Below, in pieces: positions 1 to 8,165 of a DNA stretch of 64,000 nt. The stretch is from Candidatus Crickella equi (GTDB taxonomy: Bacteria > Bacillota > Clostridia > Peptostreptococcales > Anaerovoracaceae). The number at the start of each line of letters is the position of its first letter. Within the stretch, counting starts at the first letter, position 1. The notes below the pieces were generated by a model, which worked only from the letters and a program-made list of their open reading frames with translations, was not told where the DNA came from and ran no database searches. Position numbers and translations under genes: made by a program. The DNA lies in the NCBI GenBank assembly GCA_018064755.1, contig JAGHUP010000002.1, positions 16,147-80,146 of the forward strand. The letters run 5' to 3'.

Positions 1-928
1 CCTTAGTAAGCTTCTTTGTTGTGAATGACTTCTTAGTAAGACCGCTCTTAGTCTGAACGCACTTGCTGCCCTTGTAAACCTTTACAATGTACTTTTCATT
101 GTTGCTTCCAGCCTTCCAAGTAACTTTCAGCTTCTTTCCCTTTACGTTAGTAGCTTTGAGGCTCTTAACCTTACCAGCCTTGACAACAAATGAACCCTCG
201 CAACGAAGCTGCGAATAATTATCCATTGCAAACTTTCCATTGAAGTTATCTGACTTCATATTAATCTCACCGCCTGCCTTAACTGGATCTGCGTTCAGAT
301 TTCCTCCAACGAAGAGTTTAATATTATTGGTTGTGTCTTTATCGTTCTTCCATGCATCGCCCTTAAGTGCTGCCGTAGCTTCTTCATATGTATTGTAATA
401 GCCGCTCTGCATAAGGGACAATACTGGTGTTACATCTTTTTTACCAATGCTTACTGCCTTGATTTCATTGGCACCCTCCAGCTTGTTAAAAGGTCCATAT
501 ATCATATTTCCCTTGTCATCCTGTAATCCAAAGCATACAGTCGCAGACTTTAGAATCTTAACTGTAAGAGGGAACTTCTGCGCTGTTTCACCAGCTTCAT
601 CAGTCCACACCATAGTTGTATTATCATCAATGTCCTTCAGTGAGCTGATTCCAAGAGCCTCAATCAGGACATCTTCAAATTCTGGACCTACAGCAATTCT
701 GTATCCCCATTCTGCGCCCTGCTTACCGGCATATGCGAAAATCTGAGGCTCTATTGAATGATTCTGCATCCATTCAACACTTACTTTCTTGCCTACGGCT
801 TTACCGTTGAAATATACAGTAATACCATCTGATGCGCCTTCATCTGCGAATGCCATTGCAGGCATCATAACAGCAACCATCATGATTGCCATCAGAACGC
901 ACGCAAGTTTCTTCATAACTTTTGTCAT
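1..928 (-). CDS. Secreted surface protein with C-terminal FnIII-like domain (partial, C-terminus off the left edge)
   Basis: The reading frame is open from the ATG at 928 to the window edge, giving 309 codons with no stop. AGGAGG lies 6 nt before the ATG. Residues 1-28 form a clear signal peptide (MTKVMKK, a hydrophobic Ala/Met/Val core, then AMAFADE as likely cleavage site), so the protein is exported. The middle is polar. The last ~55 visible residues (KVKSLKATNVKGKKLKVTWK and following) look like a fibronectin type III-like module common in clostridial surface proteins. It lies 93 bp after the DUF2149 gene on the same strand, so it is probably the last gene of the importer/ExbB operon, separated from it by a hairpin. 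Its role is unknown; ligand binding or wall attachment at the surface is inferred only from the signal peptide and context. Confidence 0.8.
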   Translation of the reverse strand, partial: MTKVMKKLACVLMAIMMVAVMMPAMAFADEGASDGITVYFNGKAVGKKVSVEWMQNHSIEPQIFAYAGKQGAEWGYRIAVGPEFEDVLIEALGISSLKDIDDNTTMVWTDEAGETAQKFPLTVKILKSATVCFGLQDDKGNMIYGPFNKLEGANEIKAVSIGKKDVTPVLSLMQSGYYNTYEEATAALKGDAWKNDKDTTNNIKLFVGGNLNADPVKAGGEINMKSDNFNGKFAMDNYSQLRCEGSFVVKAGKVKSLKATNVKGKKLKVTWKAGSNNEKYIVKVYKGSKCVQTKSGLTKKSFTTKKLTK

Positions 929-968
929 GATATTCCTCCTTAATTAATTAAAAGTTTTAGTTTTATTT

Positions 969-1019
969 TATATAAGACTTAATCATCCGCAGTTCGCTGC
1001 GAACGTCTGTCTTTATATA
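969..1019 (-). repeat. Intercistronic hairpin
   Basis: Just after the DUF2149 stop codon the arms TATATAAGAC and GTCTTTATATA (one extra T) flank a central perfect stem, CGCAG-TTCG-CTGCG at 988-1001. No T-run follows on the minus strand, so it fits mRNA processing or stabilisation between cistrons better than termination. Confidence 0.45.
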
Positions 1020-1021
1020 AC

Positions 1022-1375
1022 TTAGTCACCGAACATCATCTGTGTACCGTCCTGAGCGATGACATAATACTTGTCAGTGTCAGGATCATAGTAAACAGAA
1101 CCCTGTTTCTCGAGATTTTCACTTGGAGTCTCGGCATTATCGATATCCTCCTCAGTGAAATCCGTTACGGCATCTTCTTTGCTGGCATTATCGTTAACCT
1201 GTCCGTTCTCGGCAATATTAAGATTCCAGCTGACAATGAGCGCCAGCATAATTCCAACTGCCAGAACCAGCATCGCATCAACAAGATTGGCGACGTGTGC
1301 CATCGGATTGATTTCTTCTCTGACCTGTTGCTGCCTCTGAGCTCCAAGCCTTCCACTTCCACTTCTTCTAAGCAT
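1022..1375 (-). CDS. DUF2149 protein, ExbD-like single-pass membrane protein
   Basis: This 117-residue protein has a charged N-terminus (RRSGSGRLGAQRQQQ), then INPMAHVANLVDAMLVLAVG leading into one transmembrane helix at about residues 25-50, then an acidic extracytoplasmic tail. An N-in topology with an Asp at the start of the helix (NLVDAML) resembles ExbD/TolR, in which the membrane Asp carries protons; assignment to DUF2149 is from recall of the family. It overlaps the upstream ExbB/MotA-type gene by 8 nt, so translation is coupled and the two probably form one complex. The substrate is unknown. It is too short to be a complete ExbD with a periplasmic domain of usual length, and the tail (EDIDNAETPSENLE) is low complexity. 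Identity as a motor partner is inferred from topology and neighbour. Confidence 0.75.
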   Translation of the reverse strand: MLRRSGSGRLGAQRQQQVREEINPMAHVANLVDAMLVLAVGIMLALIVSWNLNIAENGQVNDNASKEDAVTDFTEEDIDNAETPSENLEKQGSVYYDPDTDKYYVIAQDGTQMMFGD

Positions 1376-2009
1376 GTTTCTTCTCTGCCTCCAGAACGCA
1401 CTCCATCAGTGTTTCCAGTACCGACATGTAGTTGTTATACCATCTTGTACGAACGGTTGAAATAACCAGTGCTACTGCTGCCGCGATAAGTCCCATAATT
1501 GTTGTATCGAATGCAGTAAGAAGTGATGATGACAAAGTGATTGTGTCGCCCTGTCCCAATGCAATGATTCCAGGGCCGAGAGGAATCAGTGTTCCCAGAA
1601 GACCCAGCATTGGTCCGATCTTAGCAATCAAATCAGAAATCTTAACTCGTCTGTCATAGAAAGACTGCTCCTGCTGAATCAGTCTAACAGCCAGTGATTC
1701 TCTCATCAGCGGAGTAATATCCGGATGTGAAGTAAGTTCCTCAAGGGCCTCCTTCTGTCTTACGAGCAATTCACTATTCTTAATAACTTCAACCAGGCCT
1801 GCATTGTCCTTAGCCGAGTTAATGTCGTCAACAACCTTAGGCATACTTGCCTTAAGATACTTATGTTCTGTAACAAACTCTGAAATCAGCCATCCAATCA
1901 AGAATACTGAAACTGCAATCAATATCAGCAGTAAAATAATTACCGGAATTTCCATAGAGCTTGCAATTGCTCTCATTGCCTTACTAAATATGTTCATTGT
2001 TGTTTCCAT
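1368..2009 (-). CDS. MotA/TolQ/ExbB family proton channel protein
   Basis: The 213-residue protein has one N-terminal membrane helix (residues ~18-42), a cytoplasmic segment of ~90 residues and two C-terminal helices. The family signature is clear near residues 130-190: LIAKIGPMLGLLGTLIPLGPG, then LLTAFDTTIMGLIAAAVALVI. Family members assemble as pentamers around an ExbD/MotB-like dimer and convert proton flow into mechanical work. The ATG at 2009 lies inside the end of the upstream surface-protein gene (26-nt overlap) and is preceded by AGGTGGGG. The DUF2149 gene overlaps its 3' end. In a monoderm cell no TonB-dependent outer-membrane receptor exists, so the energised target must be something else, plausibly the surface protein or ABC importer of the same operon (inference). 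Confidence 0.88.
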   Translation of the reverse strand: METTMNIFSKAMRAIASSMEIPVIILLLILIAVSVFLIGWLISEFVTEHKYLKASMPKVVDDINSAKDNAGLVEVIKNSELLVRQKEALEELTSHPDITPLMRESLAVRLIQQEQSFYDRRVKISDLIAKIGPMLGLLGTLIPLGPGIIALGQGDTITLSSSLLTAFDTTIMGLIAAAVALVISTVRTRWYNNYMSVLETLMECVLEAEKKHA

Positions 2010-3501
2010 TTAACTTACCCCACCTTTGTCTCTTATATCTGTATACACCGAACGCAGCTCCAGCTGCCGCAAGCGCTCCATTTATTCCAAACAGAGCGAA
2101 CGCCATGCTGTTAATATCTTTCTTTACCTTGAGCTGTTCAGCATCATTATCCATTTCTTCCTGATGCGTATTCATCGAAGCCTCATCTGCATCGGCCTGT
2201 CTGTTCAATGCCAATTTGAGCCTCTGTGACGCTGCATCAGATAATATGAATGAGTTGGATTTGGCATCGATTTTAACTAATTCCTTCTTGGTATTGGCGC
2301 CCTTATCCTTGTCAGGATTGCCCTTACCACCGGTTCCACTACCTTCACCGTTGCCTTCGCCACCGCCCTGCTGGTCGCCGACCGTGACTGTGAATTCCTT
2401 GACTGCACCATTACTCTTAGCATAGACCTTGGCCGTTCCGTCCTTGTTAAACTGCAGATTGCCGTTGCTGTCTACACTAACGATGCTCTCATCACTCGTT
2501 GACCATGTGATACTCTTTTCTATCTTCTTCTCGAGCGCTGCATCAGCCGCCGCAGCTGACACCTTGAGTTGGTGGCTGCTTCCGACTTTGGCATTGATGT
2601 TGGTCTCCTTGGATGTCAGCTTTGGAGTACCCGAAAACATAATGTATATCGTGTGAACCTGCTTGGCCGAATTGAAGGTCCTCTTCTCATCCGGCTTTGC
2701 CTGACCAAAATTCAATCTGAATCGGTTGGAAGTTCCGAGATTGTCCGTACCGCTTGCGTTCGACGTTCCTATCTCGTACCAGGTCCAATTCTCCTCGAGA
2801 GCCATCATAGCCGGCACCCTCTTCGCATTCTTCCAGGCTTTATCTTTGTTGATTACAACCTTTCTGCCATTAGTGCTTGAAGCTCCGGTTGGTGCCATAT
2901 CCAGATCCAGTCCTGATACTTCAACCTCTATATCCTGACCATCTTCATCCTGATTGTCCTGGTCATCCTGCTTCGGTTGTTCCTCTTGCTTGCCGGAGTC
3001 ATCCTTCTTTTCGTCGCTCTTGTCGTCGCTCTTGTCGTCCTTATCCTTCTCATCAGCATACTCAAAACAAGCTGCCAGATTCTTGAAGTAATAACGCTTG
3101 GTTCCCAGTAACTGCTGCCATGTGAAGCTGGTGAAAGCTCCATTGCCCGAGTCTGCTGTCCAGAAGTCCATCTGTGCAATCGAACTCTGATCTATACCGG
3201 CTGCATCGATGATGTCCGTAAGCTGAACTCCGATAGATGAATCAATTGCTACTCTCTTGCCTCCGTCCCAGTAAGTATAGTCACGCTTGATGGTGCCCAT
3301 ATTGTACAGATCCGAAGCCTTGAAAACCTTCTTCTCAACGTAATCTGAGGTTGGCCAACCGAAATATCCTATCTTGATTGTCAGTTTGTCCACAGCATTG
3401 GCATTAACACTCTGTATGCCCACACTGAAGGTCAGAACCAGACTAAGAATAATTATTAATATTTTCTTCAAACTGCCTTTAATTCGCATTCGTCCCTTCA
3501 C
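1984..3501 (-). CDS. Secreted/membrane-anchored surface protein with Big2 domain
   Basis: This 505-residue protein starts at a GTG (3501) with AGGA upstream; an ATG at 3489 is an alternative. It has an N-terminal signal peptide (KKILIIILSLVLTFSVGI), an N-terminal domain (~35-150) containing GVQLTDIIDAAGID, an acidic Asp/Lys/Glu linker (~150-195), a second region (~200-300), a bacterial Ig-like Big2 domain (~300-378: KVGSSHQLKVSA, ITWSTSDESIVSVDSNG, GTAKVYAKS), a Gly-rich spacer, and a C-terminal helix (~475-495) followed by YRYKRQR, fitting a membrane anchor with cytoplasmic basic end. It therefore spans from membrane to exterior. It lies between the binding protein (4-nt gap) and the ExbB-type channel (26-nt overlap). 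No enzyme motif is evident. A role as an envelope component acted on by the proton motor is inference. Confidence 0.8.
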   Translation of the reverse strand: MKGRMRIKGSLKKILIIILSLVLTFSVGIQSVNANAVDKLTIKIGYFGWPTSDYVEKKVFKASDLYNMGTIKRDYTYWDGGKRVAIDSSIGVQLTDIIDAAGIDQSSIAQMDFWTADSGNGAFTSFTWQQLLGTKRYYFKNLAACFEYADEKDKDDKSDDKSDEKKDDSGKQEEQPKQDDQDNQDEDGQDIEVEVSGLDLDMAPTGASSTNGRKVVINKDKAWKNAKRVPAMMALEENWTWYEIGTSNASGTDNLGTSNRFRLNFGQAKPDEKRTFNSAKQVHTIYIMFSGTPKLTSKETNINAKVGSSHQLKVSAAAADAALEKKIEKSITWSTSDESIVSVDSNGNLQFNKDGTAKVYAKSNGAVKEFTVTVGDQQGGGEGNGEGSGTGGKGNPDKDKGANTKKELVKIDAKSNSFILSDAASQRLKLALNRQADADEASMNTHQEEMDNDAEQLKVKKDINSMAFALFGINGALAAAGAAFGVYRYKRQRWGKLNGNNNEHI

Positions 3502-3505
3502 TATT

Positions 3506-4597
3506 CTATCTTCCTGCTGAATTCTTCAGGAATTTGTCTACCTCATTGTCTGATAAATCATAGTGCCAGAAGAGCTTGTAGTATTCCTTGGCATCCTTAT
3601 AAATATCTCCATCATAGAGATCTGGATATACAACGCTCATTAGCCAGCGTGCACCCAGTACCTGGTTTACGCATGGAGGGGCTGACATCCAGCTATATGG
3701 ATCACACGGAATCTCATAGTACTTTCCTTCCTTAACGGCACGGAGTTCGCACCACTGTGAGTCCTTGTTGCTCATAGTATCGAAAGGTCCACCCTGTGCA
3801 ACAATAATCACATCAGGATCGACATTGTATACCTGCTCGAAATCGAGCGGATTTCCGCCGTCTCTTCCGTTAACCTCTTCATCATCGACCTGAACAGCGT
3901 TCTTCGCACCAATGAATGGGATAACAGCAGCCTGCACGCTTCCCTCGATATTACAATTCAAACCTGTTGAGCTGACTCCAAAGAGAATTGATTTAACATC
4001 CTTGTTGCTCAGCTTTCCTTTGATTTTCTCGGCTCTTGCTATAGTCTCCTCGCAGTACTTTGCGAGTTCCTCTGCTTCTTTCTCCTTGCCCAGGATTTTG
4101 CCGAGCTTTCTGTACGCTTCAGGATATGTCTCCAAGCTTGCCTCGACATAAATAGTCGCTATGCCTGTCTCTTTCTGGATGGTATCCATATCCTCGTTAC
4201 CCTCTTCCTGAATCTCACCGACGTCTATGATAATCTCAGTATCCGTCTGCATGAGATTCTCGAGGTTCAGGCTCATCTTCTTACCATAGAACTGTCCGAG
4301 TGTAGGCAGATCAATATAGTAATCCGGGAAATATTTTGCCTTGGCCATTGATGGCGCCTCTGCAAGGCCAACCATCATCTCCGGTGCCAAAGTTACAAGT
4401 ATCATCTGTGCGTTAGGTCCCGAAGCCACAATCTTGCTGATGTCCTTGCGGAGTTCAACCTCTCTGCCGTAATCATCAGTATATGTGTATGTCTCAACCC
4501 CTTCAGGATAAGTTACATCACTGCCGCTGCATCCCGTCAAACTCATTGAGGTGACAATCATCACCAGTATTAATAACAGCGAGTATAATCTCTTCAT
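3506..4597 (-). CDS. ABC importer substrate-binding lipoprotein, FecB/BtuF/MolA class
   Basis: The 363-residue precursor has a lipoprotein signal with lipobox LTGC around residues 20-24, followed by the two-lobed fold of class III (helical-backbone) binding proteins: YTDDYGREVELRKDISKIVASGPNAQMIL at the start, DTEIIIDVGEI in the first lobe and VDPDVIIVAQGG in the second. The stretch ending PYSWMSAPPCVNQVLGARWL is characteristic of this class. Class III binding proteins carry ferric siderophores, heme, cobalamin and, in MolA-type members, molybdate or tungstate. Because the operon starts with a tungsten/molybdenum enzyme, an oxyanion or its complex is a reasonable alternative to iron, but the ligand cannot be read from sequence. 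The ATG directly follows the ATPase stop codon, with AAGGA upstream. Confidence 0.9.
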   Translation of the reverse strand: MKRLYSLLLILVMIVTSMSLTGCSGSDVTYPEGVETYTYTDDYGREVELRKDISKIVASGPNAQMILVTLAPEMMVGLAEAPSMAKAKYFPDYYIDLPTLGQFYGKKMSLNLENLMQTDTEIIIDVGEIQEEGNEDMDTIQKETGIATIYVEASLETYPEAYRKLGKILGKEKEAEELAKYCEETIARAEKIKGKLSNKDVKSILFGVSSTGLNCNIEGSVQAAVIPFIGAKNAVQVDDEEVNGRDGGNPLDFEQVYNVDPDVIIVAQGGPFDTMSNKDSQWCELRAVKEGKYYEIPCDPYSWMSAPPCVNQVLGARWLMSVVYPDLYDGDIYKDAKEYYKLFWHYDLSDNEVDKFLKNSAGR

Positions 4598-5368
4598 TTA
4601 CATATCCTTTAATTCGAAGAACCTCACCTTGTGATCTTCGCTCTCTATCATCTCAACGTCGATATTGTACATATCGCGTATCAGCTGCTCATCCATTACA
4701 GCTTCAGGCTTGCCCTCTCTATGAACCACTCCGTCCTTGATACAGATAATCCTGTCTGCAAATACATAGGTCTGCTCGGGATTGTGAGTGCTCTGAATAA
4801 TGGTGTATCCCTCCGATACCAGCTGTCTCAACTGTTTCTGCACTCTCATCTGATTGCCATAGTCAAGGCTCGATGTCGGCTCGTCCATTACGAGTATCTT
4901 GGCACCCTGCGCAAGTGCTCTTGCAATCAACACCATCTGCTGCTCACCACCAGATATCTTTGTATAATCGCGATTCGAGAGGTGCTCGATTCCCATTTTG
5001 GTGAGAGCCTCTGTCGCAACGCGGCGCTCATCGGCACCCGGACTTCCAACTCCATTCAACTGAGAAGTGGTACCCATCAGAACCATATCCATTACGTTGT
5101 AGGCAAAAGCAGGCTTGGTTGCCTGCGGTATATATGCGACATGCATCGCTTTCTCGCGCGGCTTCATAGTTGACATATCGATGCCATCAATTTCGATATT
5201 GCCGCTATATCCTTTGAGGAGTCCGAGCATGCACTTGAAGAGTGTGCTCTTGCCGGCTCCGTTGTGTCCGAGGATGCAAAGCAACTCACCGGGATGGGCA
5301 TCGAAGGAGATTCCTTTGAGAACCTCATGATTGCCATACGAGAATTTAAGATTCTTAACACTTATCAT
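4598..5368 (-). CDS. ABC importer ATPase, FecE/BtuD/MolC class
   Basis: This 256-residue ATPase powers the FecCD-class permease encoded just upstream. It shows Walker A GHNGAGKS (residues ~35-42), a Q-loop at YIPQATKPA, the signature ISGGEQQ (~138), Walker B ILVMDEPTS (~158) and the switch His in STHNPEQ. Length is normal for the family. The start overlaps the permease stop by ATGA and has GGGAGGCG upstream, so the two are translationally coupled. The protein is cytoplasmic and works as a dimer on the membrane face. Confidence 0.95.
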   Translation of the reverse strand: MISVKNLKFSYGNHEVLKGISFDAHPGELLCILGHNGAGKSTLFKCMLGLLKGYSGNIEIDGIDMSTMKPREKAMHVAYIPQATKPAFAYNVMDMVLMGTTSQLNGVGSPGADERRVATEALTKMGIEHLSNRDYTKISGGEQQMVLIARALAQGAKILVMDEPTSSLDYGNQMRVQKQLRQLVSEGYTIIQSTHNPEQTYVFADRIICIKDGVVHREGKPEAVMDEQLIRDMYNIDVEMIESEDHKVRFFELKDM

Positions 5369-6375
5369 GCGGACTCGCCTCCCTTCGTTATCAGATATAT
5401 GAAGAAAGGTGCTCCGATAATTGCTGTCAGAATTCCGATTGGAATCTCAACAGCGAATAGATTTCTTGAAATATTGTCTACCATCAGCAGGAAGAATGCT
5501 CCTGTAAAGATTGATGCAGGCAGTAAATATCTATAGTTGTTGCCGACTATTTTCCTGCAGAAATGCGGCACAACAAGTCCTACCCAGCCAATCATTCCGC
5601 TGACAGATACTGCCGCTGCTGTAACCAGAGTCGCACATACCAGTGATACCAGTCTTACTCTGGATACGTGTATTCCCATTGTTGTTGCTTCCTGCTCACC
5701 AACTGTGAGAACGTTGATTTTCCATCTCAGTAGCACAAGAGGGATAATTCCTATGAGAATAACAACGCCTGAGAATAGGACATCATTCATAGTGATTCCG
5801 GTCAGGCTTCCCATCAGCCAATAAGTAATTTCAGGAAGCTCATTGGTCTGATCCGCTACAAGCTTGATGAAACTCGTTCCTGCCTGCGCTAGAGCACTGA
5901 CCATAAGGCCTGCCAGAACAAGGCCAACTGTCTTGTTGCCTCTTGTTCTGTTGCCGATGATGTATACCAGCCAGATAGTTGCCAGGCTGAAGATGAATGC
6001 CATAACGGTTATCATCCAGTCACCCATTCCCATAATGATTGCAAAAGCTGCTCCCAGCGCTGCTCCACTGGATGCGCCAAGGAAATCAGGTGCAGCCATA
6101 GGGTTCTCAAACACTCCCTGATATACACAGCCAGCTGTTGAAAGGGCTGTTCCAACGAGACATGCAACCAGGATTCTTGGAAGTCTTACTGTCAGGAAGA
6201 TATGTTCCTGCTGACTTGTCCAAAAAGGCTTAATGTCTGTGAACTGACTGATAATAATTCCACCAAGTTCCTTAACTGTAATGTCAAACTGTCCCAGGAA
6301 GAAGGATACAATAACACCGGCAACCACCATGATTGCCATAACTATTACCGTTACTCTCTTCTTCGCGTCAGTCAC
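5365..6375 (-). CDS. ABC importer permease, FecCD family
   Basis: The 336-residue protein has about ten transmembrane helices and the FecCD hallmarks LPRILVACLVGTALSTAGCVYQGVFENPMAAPDFLGASSG in shorter recognisable pieces (LPRILVA, NPMAAPDFLG) near residues 65-105 and GWVGLVVPHFCR (~265-276), part of the coupling region facing the ATPase. It starts with GTG at 6375, two bases after the stop of the oxidoreductase gene, with AGGAT upstream. It would form a homodimer with two ATPases and deliver a metal chelate, corrinoid or oxyanion to the cytoplasm. Position directly after the tungsten/molybdenum enzyme favours a cofactor-metal role (inference). Confidence 0.93.
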   Translation of the reverse strand: MTDAKKRVTVIVMAIMVVAGVIVSFFLGQFDITVKELGGIIISQFTDIKPFWTSQQEHIFLTVRLPRILVACLVGTALSTAGCVYQGVFENPMAAPDFLGASSGAALGAAFAIIMGMGDWMITVMAFIFSLATIWLVYIIGNRTRGNKTVGLVLAGLMVSALAQAGTSFIKLVADQTNELPEITYWLMGSLTGITMNDVLFSGVVILIGIIPLVLLRWKINVLTVGEQEATTMGIHVSRVRLVSLVCATLVTAAAVSVSGMIGWVGLVVPHFCRKIVGNNYRYLLPASIFTGAFFLLMVDNISRNLFAVEIPIGILTAIIGAPFFIYLITKGGESA

Positions 6376-6378
6376 TTG

Positions 6379-7989
6379 TTAATCCTGCTCCTTCTTATCA
6401 AAATATCTATACAGAACTTTGGTGAATGGCGGGATATTGGTTTCTCTCGCCGCTTCCCATCTCTGTACTTCGTAATCCTTCTCTGCCGCGATGCATTCAT
6501 TAGCCTGAATTATCAGGTCCTCACCGCTAGTCTTAATTCCTGTTCTTGCCGTGAACATCTGAGCCAGCTTCTCGAAGGTCTCGTCATCGTCCAGAAGTGC
6601 GAACGATGTGAAGATGCAGAATCCCAGATTTTCAAGCACGAATATCTGTGCATACAGGAGGTCGATTGCAGTCATTCCCCTAAGTCTTGGATATCTGCTA
6701 TCGATCATAATGTCGAAGAGCTTCTCATCCTGAATTGCCCTTCTGTCCATCAGCGCCTCAATACCGGTATCAGCATAGAGCTTTCCAATGCCATAGGTTC
6801 TTGATGCAATAATTCGACCAATCGCCGTGCCGCGCTCGATCTCATCCAGCCACTCGAGAAGATGTGCCTCGCCATGCTCAATACCATTCGCTTCAGCGAA
6901 AGCTTTGGCTGCCGTAACATATTCAACACTCACAAGACTCATCTCGGTTGCTCTAATCTGAATCTCTCTCGACATCTCATAGTCCTCGATGTCAAAGCAG
7001 TTCTTCACCGCTGCCTCGACCTCGACTTGCGACGGGCTTTCGTATCTCTTACCATCGCTGCTCGAATGTCTGTTAAGACAACCAATTACACACATTGGCG
7101 CACAAGTCTTATTGTTCTTTCTATTGTCACAGTCATCGCAGTGCTGCTCCGGCTGTTTATCCGTGAATTTATCGGATTCAAGAGACTTCTTGCGGTCCAT
7201 CTCAGAAAGCTCCTTGAGACTGGCTTTGCTCTTCAGAATCTTCATAATTGTGATGGATCCGTATGTTGGTAGCGCTCCACCGCAAACCTCATCGTTAATA
7301 ATCTTCTGTGTGAGTTCCTTTCCAATTGTCCAGAACTCGTCAGGATTCTTGTTATCTCTACCAAAATAATCCTTGCTGTCGATAACAAGTGCTCTAAGAT
7401 TCTTAGCACCGAATACATCCCCGAATCCGCTTCTCGGGCTATGGTATTCAGGAATTCCATGCGGGTATGTCAGGAACATCGAAGAAAGTGACATTCTCAT
7501 ATCTCCGCATTTACCTGTTCCTACAATACCGATATCATCGTTGTAGCAAGCCTTGAGTCCATGAACGATATCCTTGACGCTTGCTCCATTAAGTTCCGGC
7601 TTAACTGTGAACTCTACGCCCTGACTGTCTATACGAATAACGCTGCCCTTCTCTTCAGCAATACCGGTAATTACAATTGCCGCAATTCCGAGGCTGCCGA
7701 TTTTCTGTGGAAGGTTTCCTGTTGTATTGCATATCTGAATGCCTTTACCTCTGTCCTCAGCTGTAGCAACGAACATACGAACAGCGCTCGGCGCCTTGTT
7801 GCCTGCAAAGAATCCCGGAGCAATGATTATTGCATTATCCGCGTCATATCTTCCGGCATTATCCGGAACATATTTCCTGAGCAAATCAAGCACCAAGCCT
7901 CTGCCATACACATGAGATTCGTCATATGAGTATGGGATTTCTTCACAAGTCTTATTTGAAAGATTAATTATCAGTATTCTTTCAGACAT
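6379..7989 (-). CDS. Aldehyde ferredoxin oxidoreductase family protein
   Basis: This 536-residue protein belongs to the tungsten/molybdenum bis-pterin aldehyde:ferredoxin oxidoreductases, which oxidise aldehydes to acids and reduce ferredoxin in the cytoplasm. The N-terminal domain shows GRGLVLDLLRK, APGFFAGNKAPSAVR and GTGKCGDMR; SGFGDVFGAKNLRALVI is the conserved pterin-region motif. Cluster ligands are probably in the cysteine-rich stretch at about 284-304: CDDC, then CAPMCVIGC; a later Cys lies in ENLGFC (~456). Typical members have C-x2-C-x3-C, whereas this one reads C-x3-C-x3-C with an extra CxxC pair before it. It is slightly shorter than the usual ~600 residues. It heads the operon with the FecCD-class importer. 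No Shine-Dalgarno precedes the ATG. Substrate is unknown. Confidence 0.92.
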   Translation of the reverse strand: MSERILIINLSNKTCEEIPYSYDESHVYGRGLVLDLLRKYVPDNAGRYDADNAIIIAPGFFAGNKAPSAVRMFVATAEDRGKGIQICNTTGNLPQKIGSLGIAAIVITGIAEEKGSVIRIDSQGVEFTVKPELNGASVKDIVHGLKACYNDDIGIVGTGKCGDMRMSLSSMFLTYPHGIPEYHSPRSGFGDVFGAKNLRALVIDSKDYFGRDNKNPDEFWTIGKELTQKIINDEVCGGALPTYGSITIMKILKSKASLKELSEMDRKKSLESDKFTDKQPEQHCDDCDNRKNNKTCAPMCVIGCLNRHSSSDGKRYESPSQVEVEAAVKNCFDIEDYEMSREIQIRATEMSLVSVEYVTAAKAFAEANGIEHGEAHLLEWLDEIERGTAIGRIIASRTYGIGKLYADTGIEALMDRRAIQDEKLFDIMIDSRYPRLRGMTAIDLLYAQIFVLENLGFCIFTSFALLDDDETFEKLAQMFTARTGIKTSGEDLIIQANECIAAEKDYEVQRWEAARETNIPPFTKVLYRYFDKKEQD

Positions 7990-8031
7990 TTTCAGTGATT
8001 TTTCAGTAGTTTTTCGCCGTTAATTAAATAA

Positions 8032-8089
8032 TAAAAAAATGGCACTGTTTTCAAGACGTACGCATAACACGCCATTTCACAGTACCATT
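8032..8089 (-). terminator. Terminator after the MATE gene, overlapping the next promoter
   Basis: On the minus strand AATGGTACTGT (8089-8079) pairs with ACAGTGCCATT (8048-8038) through one G-U wobble, enclosing a 30-nt loop, and is followed by a run of T from 8039. It sits 76 bp after the MATE stop and 42 bp before the oxidoreductase start. A -10 hexamer lies inside its left arm, so transcripts starting there would not form it. Confidence 0.7.
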
Positions 8090-8116
8090 CTATTGTTACG
8101 TTATTTATTTGTCTAA
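8087..8116 (-). promoter_or_regulatory. Candidate promoter of the oxidoreductase-importer operon
   Basis: TTAGAC (8116-8111), 18 bp, TAGAAT (8092-8087). Expected initiation near 8080 would place the start inside the upstream terminator and leave a leader of about 90 nt. Confidence 0.45.
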
Positions 8117-8165
8117 TTGATGCTGTATATTTGACCTATTGGCACTATAGAACAAATCTATAACT

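Noticed and set aside
1022..3501. Flagellar MotAB stator genes
   Set aside because: The ExbB/MotA-type protein has three helices rather than four, the partner lacks an OmpA peptidoglycan-binding domain, and no flagellar gene is nearby.
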